Positions 30,268 to 40,849 of a DNA stretch of 64,000 bases are shown here, piece by piece. Position numbers and translations under genes: made by a program. A model generated the notes under the pieces. That model searched no databases and was not told the DNA's origin. It worked only from the letters and a program-made list of their open reading frames with translations. Origin of the DNA: Diaporthe sp. PMI_573 (taxonomy: Eukaryota > Ascomycota > Sordariomycetes > Diaporthales > Diaporthaceae); the NCBI GenBank assembly GCA_021399435.1, contig JAJTUP010000046.1, positions 62,001 to 126,000 of the forward strand. The letters run 5' to 3'. Within the stretch, counting starts at the first letter, position 1. Every line of letters begins with the position of its first letter.

Positions 30268-31527
30268 TTACACCATGGCCTCGGGACCCCGGCCAGAACC
30301 AACTGGCTTCCTCGACACCCCACTGTTGCCAATGGACGCGTTGTGGCTATGGCCGTAGCCGTGGTGTCCGCCGATTCCACCGGTCGAAGTACCCCAGCCG
30401 ACCTTCCTCGTAAAAGTAGCATGCGTGAGCTCTGGGTTGGCAAAGTCGAACGGCGCAGCCCTGTTGAGGGGAATGTGGTTGATGCGATAGTCCCAGATGG
30501 CCGCATATGTCATTCTGTAGGCCGAAAAAGCCATGACCGTGCCGATGATTGCGCCAGCAAGGATATCGTACCTGTGTCCACGTTAGCTATCATGTTGGAG
30601 GATAAGTGGAAGCAAACTGTGCCAGTTTATCATACCAGTTGTGAAACTCGTCAATCGTCAGGGCACCGCCAATGAGGCATGCGCCAAGGATTGGGGCGTA
30701 AATAGCGATCAGCTTCCACATGGCGGGGTGATAGTTGGAAAAGACCTTGAGCTTGGCGTTCAGGTACAGGTAGAGATAGACGAAGCCTGCAAAGGCGGCC
30801 GTCGTATGGCCCGAAGGCATGGACTCGAGGCTGTCGTCGATCTCGTTGCGGTCCCCGGTGCAGATCTCAGATGTGTAGTAGATCTGCTTGAACCCGGCAG
30901 CGTTGTAGCCACCATCGGCGCTGGTGGTGGCGAGAGAAATATCAGGCTGACAGACTGTCAGGAAGTGCGGGCGCAGACCTCCGATCAGCCATTTGATGAA
31001 GACCTGGAAGACGGCGGCAGTAATCAAGGAGTAGAGCAGGCCAATGACGGCGTTGTTGACGTCCCAGAAGGAGCGAACGCGGATTTGCATGACGAGGAAG
31101 ATGAAAATAGGGACAAGGGCGGCGAGCATTGCGGCGGCCCAGATCGGGATGATCTCTTTGCGGAGGGGGTAGGCGAACTCGGGATAGACGATCTCACCAT
31201 CGGAGAAGAGGACGGCGAACGAGCGGGTTGGTGCTGGATGGGCCTCGTAGACCTAAATCCGGGGAGTCAGCAATTTCCCTGGGCAAGTAATGACAAGTTG
31301 AAGGCGTGGTGAGGTTGTATAATCCGACTTACACCAAGACCGATAACGCCCATGACAACCATTGTGACAATGTCGAGCCATGTGTGCTTGAGCCACTGGC
31401 CGAACTTGGGTCGCGAGCTCATGGAGTAGTATGGCGTGCCTTTGTCATTGTGGTGTTTGGAATGGGAATGGGTGGTGGCTGCATGTGCTTCCGGGCCGTC
31501 GCGAGGTTTACGGCTGAAGATGCCCAT
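30268..31527 (-). CDS. PAP2-family lipid phosphate phosphatase (DPP1/LPP-like)
   Basis: Three exons, 31527-31333, 31252-30636 and 30571-30268, give about 371 residues, with introns of 80 and 64 nt. Such enzymes remove phosphate from diacylglycerol pyrophosphate, phosphatidate or lysophosphatidate at the lumenal face of membranes. Six hydrophobic segments are visible. Motif 1 is K152-WLIGGL-R159-P160, motif 2 is PSGH at 211-214, and motif 3 contains H269 and D273 (ALTIDEFHNWYD), completed across the second intron. In motif 3 the usual Ser-Arg pair is Ala-Leu. The N-terminal 45 residues are polar and His-rich; the C-terminal tail is Gly/His-rich. Start is the first ATG, MGIFSRKPR, with Gly at position 2 but no certain myristoylation signal. 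Confidence 0.9.
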
Positions 31528-34433
31528 GTTGGCGGTAATCGGGGCTGGGTAGGGGTAGGGCGGTGGATGAAGCTTCTCTGATGGACTGGGTAAGGCTGGT
31601 CAACGGCAGTCGGGGGGCTGAATACGGAGCCAGGGGTATCGATGCCTCGCGCCAAGGCTATTATGCTGCAGCTGTCCTGAATTTGGCTGAAGAGAAGCAA
31701 GAATATCAAGCGGCGGTGCGGGAAAGGGCATGATGGAGCATCTATAACAGTCACGAACGAGAGGGCAGGCAAGTTGACGTCACATGAAATCAAAGGGGCT
31801 TGAATTGTGATACATGCACAAGGCTAATGTCGTGTCGGCCAATGGAGCACGCCTCCCCGCCGCGTCGTCAACAGTCCGAGTGGTAGGCTACTGTACCGTA
31901 CCCATCACAGCGCGGCACCACGTTGCCGGACGATTGACTGACCTGGTGGCGGCACGTGTGGTAAAGGATTGTTGACCCATCACCATGATAATATGTTGCG
32001 CTGGAGATCCATCGAAGGATCGAGACCACCTACGAGCAAAGTATGACCTCAGGGCCGGCCCAGCAAGGGAATCCCCACATCCCACCATCTCTACGCCCAG
32101 GACGGGCCAGACGGCAGGACAGACGGAGCAGCCTCAAGTGACGGCTGATGACTGTGAAACATGGGCAAGCTCCGGTCCGAGAGGGGCAAGGGAGCCAGAT
32201 GTCAGGCAGGGAGGCCTGTCAGAAAGCCGGTCTTGGCATACATCACCCGGCTCCAAAACTTGGCATCCCTGCCGGCTGTCCCCATTCTTGGCAGAAGCTT
32301 GACTGCAGTTTGGCAAATCATCAGACGCTGCCGGAGCTTCTGGCCCGCTCAAAGTACCCAGTTACCTGTGCCGCCACAGTTACTGGTGCCGCCACAGTGG
32401 CTGGGTGACGCAGGAAGAGCGCATGATGACGAGGCAAAGGCGTCCGTTCTCTACCATTCTTCTCTCTTGCATCGATTGGTTTATCCTGGTAGATATTGAC
32501 TTTACCTCTCCAGCATCTGACTACTTGGATTGACTGCTGATTCGTGCAGGTTGTGGTCTTGTTCTGCGATGCAATTCACTGATACTCATCCTTGTGACAG
32601 CACGGGTCTTATATACTGCTTGGAATTTCCAATGTCGATTGGAAATGCTAGTCTCTTGGCCGGCACACTTCTTTCGCTAGCTGTAAGCAAGTTTTGTGTC
32701 GATTCTCGAGATGTCAAAAAACTCGCAGTTTTTAATTCAGTCTCGAAAAATTGACGCGCGTATGAAAGCACGTCCATGTGCCGGTGACTTGAGTATTCAT
32801 GATGAGCTCACAAATGCTTCTGCAACTTTCCTCGTACATGAATGGGGCCCAGAACTCGTCGCAGATGCGATAATAGCTCCTATTATAGCTCCTGGTATAC
32901 CTCTTGTGTTTAAACATTTATGACTGTGATAATACAAGAGGCCTCATCCACAATCTTGGATCTACGACTTCCAGCGCAAATCCCTATTGAAACTTGGCAT
33001 AACATAATTATTCATCAAGTCCGTGGTTCAACTAGACTTATCGATCCATATGTATTTCGACGGGGTATAGATGCACTAGTCTCGAATTTAAGTACCCACT
33101 ATGTAGACTCTCTCAGTTGCTGCCAGGAATCCTACTAATTTGGTTCTTCAATGATACTATACAAGCAGAATCATCTTCTCTCAAATGTGTTCTTCCCATT
33201 ATTCGATGATGCGTTACTAACAAGTATTAGATGCTCTCGGGAGAGATGTCTGTTAACGTCAACTTTATAGCAGGGACAATGCCTACGTGTCAGTAATAGA
33301 TAAGCAAGATTGATACATCGCATAACGCTTGGTTCAGCCAGCAGGCAAAGGGTTGGGAGGGTGATAACCCAACCAATGCAAGTCGGCGAACGAAACCCCG
33401 AATTCAATTAATCGACACTAAGACACCGCAGGATTCTTTCTCTTTTCTTCTTCTTGCAGCAGCACCACGAGACTTTTGCATACTCAAAGCCTTGTTCGTG
33501 CAACCAATGTCGATGGGATACGTGTTCTCAGGGATTTTGACTCGCTGCAAATTACCGGACAGGCCATCTGGGTACTTGAAGAATGGGCCATACTTCCTGT
33601 GCTCCACCAGCGATTGGTTGTAGAGCCCTGAATGCGATCAAATGTTATTTTTCTCCAAAGCCACAAAGCCTATTTCACGGCAGAGAAGCAGGCTTGCATT
33701 GTTGCTGATCGCACAAATTTTGTGAGTATAGAACTAACTGCCCAGAGCGAAATCGGCTGTTTGAGTATCCGCCTGACTCAAGTCACCCGGAAGCTGTTCC
33801 AGCAACTTGGAATGAATTTCGCTGATGCGCTCGAGAAGGAATGCTAGCAGCGAATCATTTTGGTAAAAAATCACATTCAAGTTAACGACAGCGTTGGAAA
33901 AGTAAACATGCTTCCCTGGGGTTGCATACATTTGCCGGTGAGCCGTGATAGTCCAGTGTCGAGCCGACTGTGCAGGGAAGCTGGTTCAGCACTTACACTT
34001 GGCATGCATGCATTCAGCTAGTCTACCTACTTCTCAACCTAGAATGCTTTCGGGCACGAGCTGCAGAGGAGCAGAATTGATTGTCCTTGTCCCTTCCACC
34101 GGCCCCGGAAACTTTCTTTCCGGGCTGAAGCTTTGGCGCCCGTGCCAACGCAAGGGACACAGCGATCGTTGCAGGGTTTATCACATGTCGACCAATACTT
34201 CGTGCAGGACGATCTGCCCAGTCTTTTTTTAGCCATGCCCACTCGGGCAAGCACCCACACCATCATCAGATTCCACTGTGGCGTCGGCCCAGGCGCTCGA
34301 GCAACCACGAGCAGCAGGCTGATTTGCCAATTCGTATGCAGGATGTGGAGACGCGTTCTTGGTGGTCAACTGGTTGGGAGTGATGCAATAACAGCAGCTG
34401 CAGGCCCGGGCCGCCCCATAACCCGTTTCACTG
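31528..34433. other. Long intergenic region
   Basis: About 2.9 kb without a clear gene. At 33404-33627 the minus strand has an exon-like frame after a good acceptor. At 32360-32400 a 'tgccgccacagt' phrase occurs twice in tandem. Other open frames overlap on both strands and have no motif. Confidence 0.45.
33404..33627 (-). other. Exon-like frame, unrecognised
   Basis: After a cattcag acceptor, a 74-codon frame reads YGPFFKYPDGLSGNLQRV and KIPENTYPIDIGCTNKALSM, ending in a basic run and a stop. The aromatic and Gly-rich start resembles a folded small protein, but I found no upstream exon in matching phase with a start codon. It may be the last exon of a small gene or a pseudogene. Confidence 0.25.
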
Positions 34434-34649
34434 TTGCTTGACCATTTGGACGATGCGTGGGTGGACGTGCTTTTCAGATCTCCGACTGTTAGCCAAACAT
34501 ATCGAGCAGCAAGAGAGGGAGAAATTGGTCCGATCATTCAACGAAAGCAGCAGAGTAGACGTCGTCTTCACTGTCCAACAATCATCCGGCTGAGCACGAG
34601 TCGCTCCCCAGCTCATCCATCTGCACCTCGAGAACACCAGGAAGCAAGC

Positions 34650-35681
34650 ATGTCGTCATCTGACAAAGGAGGCCCACTTTCTCGATGGACATCCAACTCC
34701 TCAACAGCCTGCGCCAGCACGAGTCAACACAACCAGACTGCTGCCCGGCGACAAACATGGGCGTCGGCAACTTGGGCAACCGGTCAGAATATTCTCACAG
34801 GCATGCTCTACCACCGAAAGGATTCCAACGCGAGTGCCCAGCAGTATGGCAAATACCAGGGGCTGCACCAGTATGAGCACTTCACGACGACAACCACATT
34901 GCCCTTGCCGCCTCCCCCGGCGCCCTCGGACGACATGAGTGCAGCGAGTCCAAATACACGGCAGCGCGTGCCGCCGCTCGACCTTCCTCCCCTCCCGAGG
35001 CTCCTAGGGCACGAGAACCTTGACGAATGGGACGACATTCTGGTCAGGACTCTTCGACTCCACGGTCTTGCCGACTATGTCACGCTGCCTCGGGGCGTGC
35101 CGGAGCCACCGAGCTCATCATCACCGTGGGCACCGACAAAGTACCTCGGCTCTGGCGGAAACTCGACCGATCTGACCCACGAACAGTGGGAGCGCGACCA
35201 CGCCCTCGTGTGCCTGCTAATCACCGGCTCCTTCAGCCTCGACGTCCGCGACACACTCCTCGCATGCGGCTACGACCCTTCCGAGACGAACCCGAAGCTC
35301 ATCTACGACCTCGTCCAAGAAGCCCTACCCAAGGCCGCCGGCGAGGGCGTGGACTCGTGGCTGCGCGAGCTCAACTCCATCTCGCCCGCGGAGCCGCGCT
35401 TCGGCGGCAGCCTGAGGGAGTACTGCCTGCGGCTGAGCTACCTACGCAGGAGGCTGTACGTCGCGGAGCCCCAGCCCAACGACAACCTGGTGCTGGTCAT
35501 GGCTATACTGGGCCTGGGCCGCGATAGCAAATACGAGGATCTGAGCATGGCCCTCGGCCAGCAGCTCGAGAGGGGCGGCATGAGCTGGCAACGGTTCATG
35601 GGCGACCTCGCAGGCGTACATGGCCGGCAAGTGGCTGAGCGTCGAAAGAACAGGAGGAGGATTCCCGACGAACCTGTCTGA
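34650..35681 (+). CDS. Gag-like protein, possible domesticated copia-type gag
   Basis: The frame is open from 34434 (415 codons); the Met at 34650 (SSSDKGGPLSRW) is a more likely start and gives 343 residues. The first part is low-complexity, with a Pro-rich stretch (LPLPPPPAP). From about residue 110 the protein looks like the helical gag/UBN2 domain of copia-type retrotransposons: a 'WDDILVRTLRLHGLADYV' opening, a 'DVRDTLLACGYDPSETNPKL' centre and an 'SLREYCLRLSYLRRRL' helix. No zinc knuckle, protease, integrase or reverse transcriptase follows and no LTR is seen. The frame is intact, GC-rich and free of RIP, unlike transposon relics in this window, so a captured host gene is plausible. A relic saved by chance is the alternative. 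Confidence 0.6.
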   Translation: MSSSDKGGPLSRWTSNSSTACASTSQHNQTAARRQTWASATWATGQNILTGMLYHRKDSNASAQQYGKYQGLHQYEHFTTTTTLPLPPPPAPSDDMSAASPNTRQRVPPLDLPPLPRLLGHENLDEWDDILVRTLRLHGLADYVTLPRGVPEPPSSSSPWAPTKYLGSGGNSTDLTHEQWERDHALVCLLITGSFSLDVRDTLLACGYDPSETNPKLIYDLVQEALPKAAGEGVDSWLRELNSISPAEPRFGGSLREYCLRLSYLRRRLYVAEPQPNDNLVLVMAILGLGRDSKYEDLSMALGQQLERGGMSWQRFMGDLAGVHGRQVAERRKNRRRIPDEPV

Positions 35682-36256
35682 GAGCTTTGCCCGCGGAAGG
35701 CTGTGCATAACGAAGTGCCACCTTTGGGAACCTTGGAACACTTCGTGCTGGCCAGAAAGGCGTTGTGGGCATGGAGGAACACCAGCACTTCTCCCACGCT
35801 GCGAGTAAGGATGAAAATAGAACTCAGCTCTTCCTGAAGATGGGGTACACTATGGTCTTATATGCAGAGCCCACGACTCGGAGGTAACGACCGAGCGGGC
35901 AAGGGCAGATCTGACTTCCAGTTGGGTCAGTGGGCTTAGCCTTTGTGAGGTTTTCCAAGTCACTCTAACTGATGTACAATTTTGCGAGTGCTTTTCTCTA
36001 GTCTAAAGCACACGACGCCATATTATAGGAATTGAAAAGCGGGGCATGGCGCACACGCATATTTTTTGGAGTTCTGGCGGAAATGTATGAAGGTCTGAGG
36101 TTCCAATCCTCGATGGTGAGGACGGAGCGGCGCGGGCCGGCCTCGAATGAAACAGGATGTCTGGGTTTTGTAATGGACAAATTGGAAAAGTACTGTTGCA
36201 CTCGAATAACGAAACGTGTAAGATAGAGTCAGCCCTCGTCCTAGGACATCCATCCT
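35682..36256. other. Convergent intergenic region
   Basis: No gene. A local inverted-looking phrase near 36090-36130 (gaggttccaatcctcgatgg) recalls a tRNA T-arm but no cloverleaf can be drawn. Confidence 0.45.
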
Positions 36257-37726
36257 CTAGATATGTACCAGTGTATGTCTCTGGTCTTTATTGACTTCGG
36301 CAGCAGCCGTCAGGCACTGGACGACAGGCTGTTTGGATGCCTCATCCCCGACTGCATCCAAGTCGCCAACCATGATACAGTAAGGCACTCTGGCGAAGTC
36401 GTGACCTTCTGCAAGCTCCGGGGGAATCCACCGTCCTCCCTTGCGGAATAACAGCGTGGCAATCTCAGGAGTGTCGGGTATTTTGCCAGTGCGTTCTGAC
36501 CACAGACGCTGTTGCCTCCGAAGAGCGTCCACCATGTCTTCCCAGTTGTGGTGATGGTCGACGGTTGCTTCGAGAGCCTCGTAGACTAGTACCATCGACA
36601 TTTCGAGGTCATCCAGAGCGTCGTTGGACGGGTCCATACCTAAGACTTTGGCCTCAAGCTGTCGTGAAAGCATGAAAAGCCAGGTTGCCTTCTCGGGAAG
36701 ATCTTTCTCATTGGTTTTGTCTCCTTTTATATGACGGTCCAGAATACTCTCATCTAGGAGAGGGAATTCCCTGGCTTGCTCGTACCAGAGCATGAACTTC
36801 TGCGCGAGGCCCTCGAGAAGGGACGTTCGTCTTCTCACAAGCTCGATGTCTGTACTTCCGATCGCCATCTGATTGAACTCAATGGCCTGTTTGAGATCTT
36901 CAACACACCGTCCTTGTGTATATCGTCTAGCATAGTAAACACTGATATTGTACATAATGCCGGGTCTCCTGCCGTCTTCTGCTGGTATTGCAGCCATGAT
37001 GTCTCGGCAGACCCGAATGCATTTGTCTAGGTTCTCGACTGTTGGAAACTGTTCCAGACGCATGTCGGAAAGATCACACAGGTTGTAAAGAAGGTCAACT
37101 CGATCAGCCCCTTGGACCTGGGACAGTAGCAGGTTTGTTGTACAGGTAGCCTCGTCAAGCTGCCTTGTGTCTGAGGTCTTTTCGAAGAGGAGCCTCTGCA
37201 GCCCAAAGAGGGACTGCAGGGCTTGAAGTCTAGACCTTCCCGCACTCATGGATTTTACCAATTGCTGCATAATAGAAACCGCCGCAACGAGATGTTCCAT
37301 GTTGCCGTTTTCACTAAACCGGTAACGCAGCGATGCGGTGAGATTTCGAATGTACAGATTTTGGTCGTCGTCGTCATCGCTCGAGATGTCCACGGCCCTT
37401 TTCGCAGCCATCACAGCGCCATCGAGACTCGAATCGTCCCCAAAAGCCTTGTAATGATGTTGATGCATTGCTGCCAGCGTTGTCAGATATCCCGCCAGCT
37501 TGTCGTCCCCTTTTAGTGCACATTCGGTGGCATGCTGCGTCAATTTTACTGCCTCGTCGATGTATGAACTGTCCTTGGTCGTCTGGAATGCCTGAAATAC
37601 ACTTATGGCTTGCTTCATTGCATCCGCCGGCGATAAGATGGTTGTGTCTGAGGCTGATGTCTGGCTGGAGTGAAGGTCTTCCTCAAAAAGATAGGCCAGG
37701 CGGCCCGCAAGCGTTGTATGGGCCAT
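36257..37726 (-). CDS. TPR-like helical-repeat protein
   Basis: A single frame of 489 residues made of repeated helical pairs. Units such as 'SSLDGAVMAAKRAVDI', 'GNMEHLVAAVSIMQQLVK', 'RQLDEATCTTNLLLSQV', 'ENLDKCIRVCRDIMAAI' and 'RCVEDLKQAIEFNQMAI' follow the 'x-x-L-x-x-A-I' pattern of the degenerate TPRs found in fungal CHAT-domain and NLR-type proteins. No CHAT, NB-ARC or other effector domain is present, and the C-terminal 90 residues are not repeat-like. It is probably cytosolic and a protein-binding scaffold. It stands head-to-head with the HET-domain gene at 38073, 346 bp apart, which suggests shared regulation and perhaps a joint role in incompatibility or immunity. That link is inference. 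Confidence 0.78.
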   Translation of the reverse strand: MAHTTLAGRLAYLFEEDLHSSQTSASDTTILSPADAMKQAISVFQAFQTTKDSSYIDEAVKLTQHATECALKGDDKLAGYLTTLAAMHQHHYKAFGDDSSLDGAVMAAKRAVDISSDDDDDQNLYIRNLTASLRYRFSENGNMEHLVAAVSIMQQLVKSMSAGRSRLQALQSLFGLQRLLFEKTSDTRQLDEATCTTNLLLSQVQGADRVDLLYNLCDLSDMRLEQFPTVENLDKCIRVCRDIMAAIPAEDGRRPGIMYNISVYYARRYTQGRCVEDLKQAIEFNQMAIGSTDIELVRRRTSLLEGLAQKFMLWYEQAREFPLLDESILDRHIKGDKTNEKDLPEKATWLFMLSRQLEAKVLGMDPSNDALDDLEMSMVLVYEALEATVDHHHNWEDMVDALRRQQRLWSERTGKIPDTPEIATLLFRKGGRWIPPELAEGHDFARVPYCIMVGDLDAVGDEASKQPVVQCLTAAAEVNKDQRHTLVHI

Positions 37727-38072
37727 GACCTAGTTGGGTCAGTAGGTGCAGGAGAACTTGTAAGTCATGCGTCTTGCAGGGTGTGATGCCGTGTCACGGT
37801 GAAAAGCTGTCTTCCGTGATGTTGCAAGTTCCAAAAATGTCGGTGACTAGAATTGTAAGCCTAATAATTGACAGGTGGACACAGTATGTACAAGGGTCTC
37901 ATTAGCGGCAGTCAGAAGGATTCGCCTTCGGAGGCGCAGCGAAACAAGGCATATTCCCTGCGCCACAACAGACCGGAGGCAGCCATGCAAAAAGACGTCT
38001 CAAGTGACCAGACAAAAATAGGGATGTTCGCTTCACACATTCTTTCTGTTAGTTACAATAAACGAAGACGCA
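37727..38072. promoter_or_regulatory. Bidirectional promoter of TPR and HET genes
   Basis: The 346 bp between the two start codons must carry both promoters. I see no named motif, only 'ttgacaggtggac' near 37867 and a TA-rich 'cctaataattg' at 37860. Confidence 0.5.
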
Positions 38073-40490
38073 ATGGCCGGAACAGTTAAAGACCCTTTTC
38101 TTGACACTATCGCCAATTGCTCCCTATGTCTGGACCTCGATGCTCGCTTTCTGCGCAGGCAGTGGCGACGATTCGGGAAGTGTCCTCCTATAGATACTCG
38201 CTACGGTTTCACGTTGAAGAAGCTGGCTGAAAATGCGGGTGTTGGGCTTTGTCGAGGTTGCCAGCTTCTCTCAATCGCTGTCGACTTGATCACCAAGGAG
38301 TTCGATCTGCAGTTTGCCAATGCGCAGTTGGAGTTCTACGACGAGAACCCAGGAACTCATGGACTTTGCATTAGACTCACCACGCTGTATCCTTCATACG
38401 CCAGCCAAGGTGATTGGGAAAGAGCCAAAGAACGACCGGGCCTCACAGTCGAGTTCGTCACGGGACCATGCACCCGCGCCCCTGAAAGACCGAGAGAGTG
38501 GAGGATATCCTCGCCTCTTTATGAAATCTTCCATGATGACGATGGTTCCGAAACATTTGGAACGGCGATTTGCAAAAGAACTCAAAGATGCGGGAATACA
38601 GGCTCTGACGACGCAATTGCATGGGCACAGTCGAGACTTCTCGAGTGCGTCTCACAACACCCAGCCTGTTCTCCAAAGGCTGCCCTTGGACCCCAAGTGC
38701 TTCCGAGTAGAATCCTAGACCTCGGACAAACAGATCCCACCGAGGGATCCTTGTTATCGCCGGTGCTTCTAGCCAATACCAATGGCGACATTCGAGGCCA
38801 ATATGCCTGCCTGAGCCATTGCTGGGGACCGCCAGAGAAAAGACCGCTGGACACAAGGCTTGAGACGGTGGACAGGTTCCAGACAGACGGTGTTCCCTGG
38901 GATGAGCTCCCCAAGACATTCCAGGAGGTCATGGTGTTTACACGCAAGCTCGGCATTCGATATCTTTGGATTGACTCCTTGTGCATCATCCAGGATGATG
39001 CAGACGACTGGTTCAGAGAGGCTGGAAGAATGGCCGCGACTTATGAGAACGCAACATTGACCCTTGCTGCCGCGTCATCCCCCAGCAGCCGTGAAGGTCT
39101 ATATCGAACATCGGTGCCCAGCTGGTCCTTAGGAGGGGCTATTTACCTTCGAAGATGCTCAGATCCCATCTTCTTCGAACACCAATATACTAGGAACCCA
39201 TCTTTCTTGGACCGCGTCGCGCCCCTTCTGAGGCGGGCTTGGGTACTACAAGAGCGCCTGATCTCCCGCCGTTTGTTACATTTCACACCACTGGAGCTGG
39301 TGTTTGAGTGCTATTCCGGAAATGAGACAGAGTCTGGCGTTTGCTGGGTCAACTCCGCAGTCAAGCACATGCTGAGCGGCCTCAGCATGCTCAAGCCGGA
39401 TGATACCGACTACTCGACTACAGATTTGGCTGCGTCGCAGAAGATGTGGATGGGTTTGGTTGAGGATTTTACTCATTTACAGCTGACGCGTAACGAGGAC
39501 ATTCTACCTGCGATGGCCGGCCTTGCAAAGAAGACCATGAAATTGACCGGGCGGTCAGCGGACGACTACGTGGCTGGCCTGTGGCGGCAGACCTTCGTAG
39601 AGGATCTGATGTGGCAGAGAGTACGCAGTACGAGAAGTGTCGACCGGATCAACGAGAATATACCTACCTGGTCATGGGCACAGGACGACATGCCAAAGAC
39701 TTTTGTCGACCAAGGTGGCGAAAGTCTGGGCTATCTTTGCGAACTGGTAGACAGTTTCTGTGCACCAGATGCTGTGTCTGGTGATTCTTTCCTGGGTGTC
39801 CAGTTAGGAGGTCATGTCATTCTTTCTGGGTACTTGCTTCCCGCGCGAGTCACAAGTCTGGGCATGGCCATTGATGGCAACCCCAGGATACAGTACTGCC
39901 CCAGCAAGGATTTTCAATGGTCCTCGGATTCTTCGGACCGCCGCCCTGTAATGGAGGGCGATCGAGTTTTTGCCATTCCCCTGGTGTTGCGTACCAGCCT
40001 TCATGGTGCGGAGGGATATGGAGTCGATGTCCACGCCCTAGTGGTTCGTTGTTCTCCAGGGGGCCAGACATACCATCGCATCGGCATATTCTGGACATCG
40101 CTCCTCCACCTTGATCGAAGGTACGATTATATTCTCGAGGGCAGCGATTTCCTGGTCAGGGCTTTGGAGCAACACACCACCTTTGGCGAAGCTACCCTTC
40201 ACGCCGGAGACAATTTGGGCGGATCCAAAGCGAATAATACTTCTTCCAACAAATCTGGCAAAATCACCCTTTCACAATACAACAATGCAGCAGACCATAC
40301 GTTTCTCTGCATGTACGGTCCTAAGAATACTCGTCAACACCAGGACATTGATAAGACAAATAGTCAGGCGTATCTTGACATCCTCAAGAAGCTCTTGAAG
40401 ACAGAAAAAGACAGGATGCAGGAATGGATACGGCGTTCAGAAATGGGACTTGAGCAAGGTTGCCCAAGAACTGCTATCATGTTGAAATAA
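38073..40490 (+). CDS. HET-domain (heterokaryon incompatibility) protein
   Basis: A single frame of 805 residues. The HET domain runs from about residue 244 to 395 with its three hallmarks: YACLSHCWG (from 244), the DELPKTFQEVMVFTRKLGIRY linker region, WIDSLCIIQDD (from 299), and then AATYENATLTLAA. HET domains trigger fungal programmed cell death on contact between incompatible individuals. The N-terminal 240 residues contain Cys-rich C-x2-C pairs (CSLCL, CRGCQ) as in many HET proteins, and the C-terminal 400 residues are unassigned, without NACHT, WD40 or ankyrin repeats. No signal peptide. It is divergent from the TPR gene. The start follows acgcaatggcc, a good context. Confidence 0.92.
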   Translation: MAGTVKDPFLDTIANCSLCLDLDARFLRRQWRRFGKCPPIDTRYGFTLKKLAENAGVGLCRGCQLLSIAVDLITKEFDLQFANAQLEFYDENPGTHGLCIRLTTLYPSYASQGDWERAKERPGLTVEFVTGPCTRAPERPREWRISSPLYEIFHDDDGSETFGTAICKRTQRCGNTGSDDAIAWAQSRLLECVSQHPACSPKAALGPQVLPSRILDLGQTDPTEGSLLSPVLLANTNGDIRGQYACLSHCWGPPEKRPLDTRLETVDRFQTDGVPWDELPKTFQEVMVFTRKLGIRYLWIDSLCIIQDDADDWFREAGRMAATYENATLTLAAASSPSSREGLYRTSVPSWSLGGAIYLRRCSDPIFFEHQYTRNPSFLDRVAPLLRRAWVLQERLISRRLLHFTPLELVFECYSGNETESGVCWVNSAVKHMLSGLSMLKPDDTDYSTTDLAASQKMWMGLVEDFTHLQLTRNEDILPAMAGLAKKTMKLTGRSADDYVAGLWRQTFVEDLMWQRVRSTRSVDRINENIPTWSWAQDDMPKTFVDQGGESLGYLCELVDSFCAPDAVSGDSFLGVQLGGHVILSGYLLPARVTSLGMAIDGNPRIQYCPSKDFQWSSDSSDRRPVMEGDRVFAIPLVLRTSLHGAEGYGVDVHALVVRCSPGGQTYHRIGIFWTSLLHLDRRYDYILEGSDFLVRALEQHTTFGEATLHAGDNLGGSKANNTSSNKSGKITLSQYNNAADHTFLCMYGPKNTRQHQDIDKTNSQAYLDILKKLLKTEKDRMQEWIRRSEMGLEQGCPRTAIMLK

Positions 40491-40849
40491 GATTTTCAAG
40501 ATCGTTTTACTGGGGTTGTCAGAGGGGATATTAGCAACTGTCAGATGCAAGGCGAAGTCACACCGCGGCCCAAACATTATACCATTGCTGGATTAAGTGG
40601 TTTCGGTTTAATCCGTATGTGTACACTTCTTAATCAGTATGTAGGCTGCCCCTTCATACAGCGGTAAGCGCTTACACACCCAGCGTTATTGCTGGATTAA
40701 ATAAGCAATATCCAGCCAAACCAATGCTCTGTAGCGAAATTGGGCGACAAAAGTATGGACTGGTAGTTGAGGGCGGAGACTCCTGCTAAAAGAAACTTCC
40801 GATCACCGACATGGTTATTTGCTCACATACTACCCTAGGCTGTTTCAGA
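40491..40849. other. Intergenic with SINE-like insertion
   Basis: Short stretch between convergent genes; its main content is repeat A copy 4 (40597-40687). Confidence 0.55.
40597..40687 (-). mobile_element. SINE-like repeat A, copy 4, with 13-bp target duplication
   Basis: A 91-bp insertion flanked by ATTGCTGGATTAA at 40584-40596 and 40688-40700. On the minus strand it reads gggtgtgtaagcgcttaccg, 'tgtatgaaggggcagcctac', 'atactgattaagaagtgtac' and ends cggattaaaccgaaaccac, the same terminal base as copy 3. It lacks the 5' part and T/A hairpin of copy 3. Confidence 0.68.

Noticed and set aside
30641..31312. Plus-strand 223-codon frame
   Set aside because: Exact antisense shadow of the PAP2 exon.
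35027..35527. Plus-strand 166-codon Arg/Pro-rich frame
   Set aside because: Other-frame shadow of the gag-like gene, caused by high GC at third positions.
36090..36130. tRNA-like T-arm
   Set aside because: No acceptor stem, anticodon arm or D-arm can be paired.
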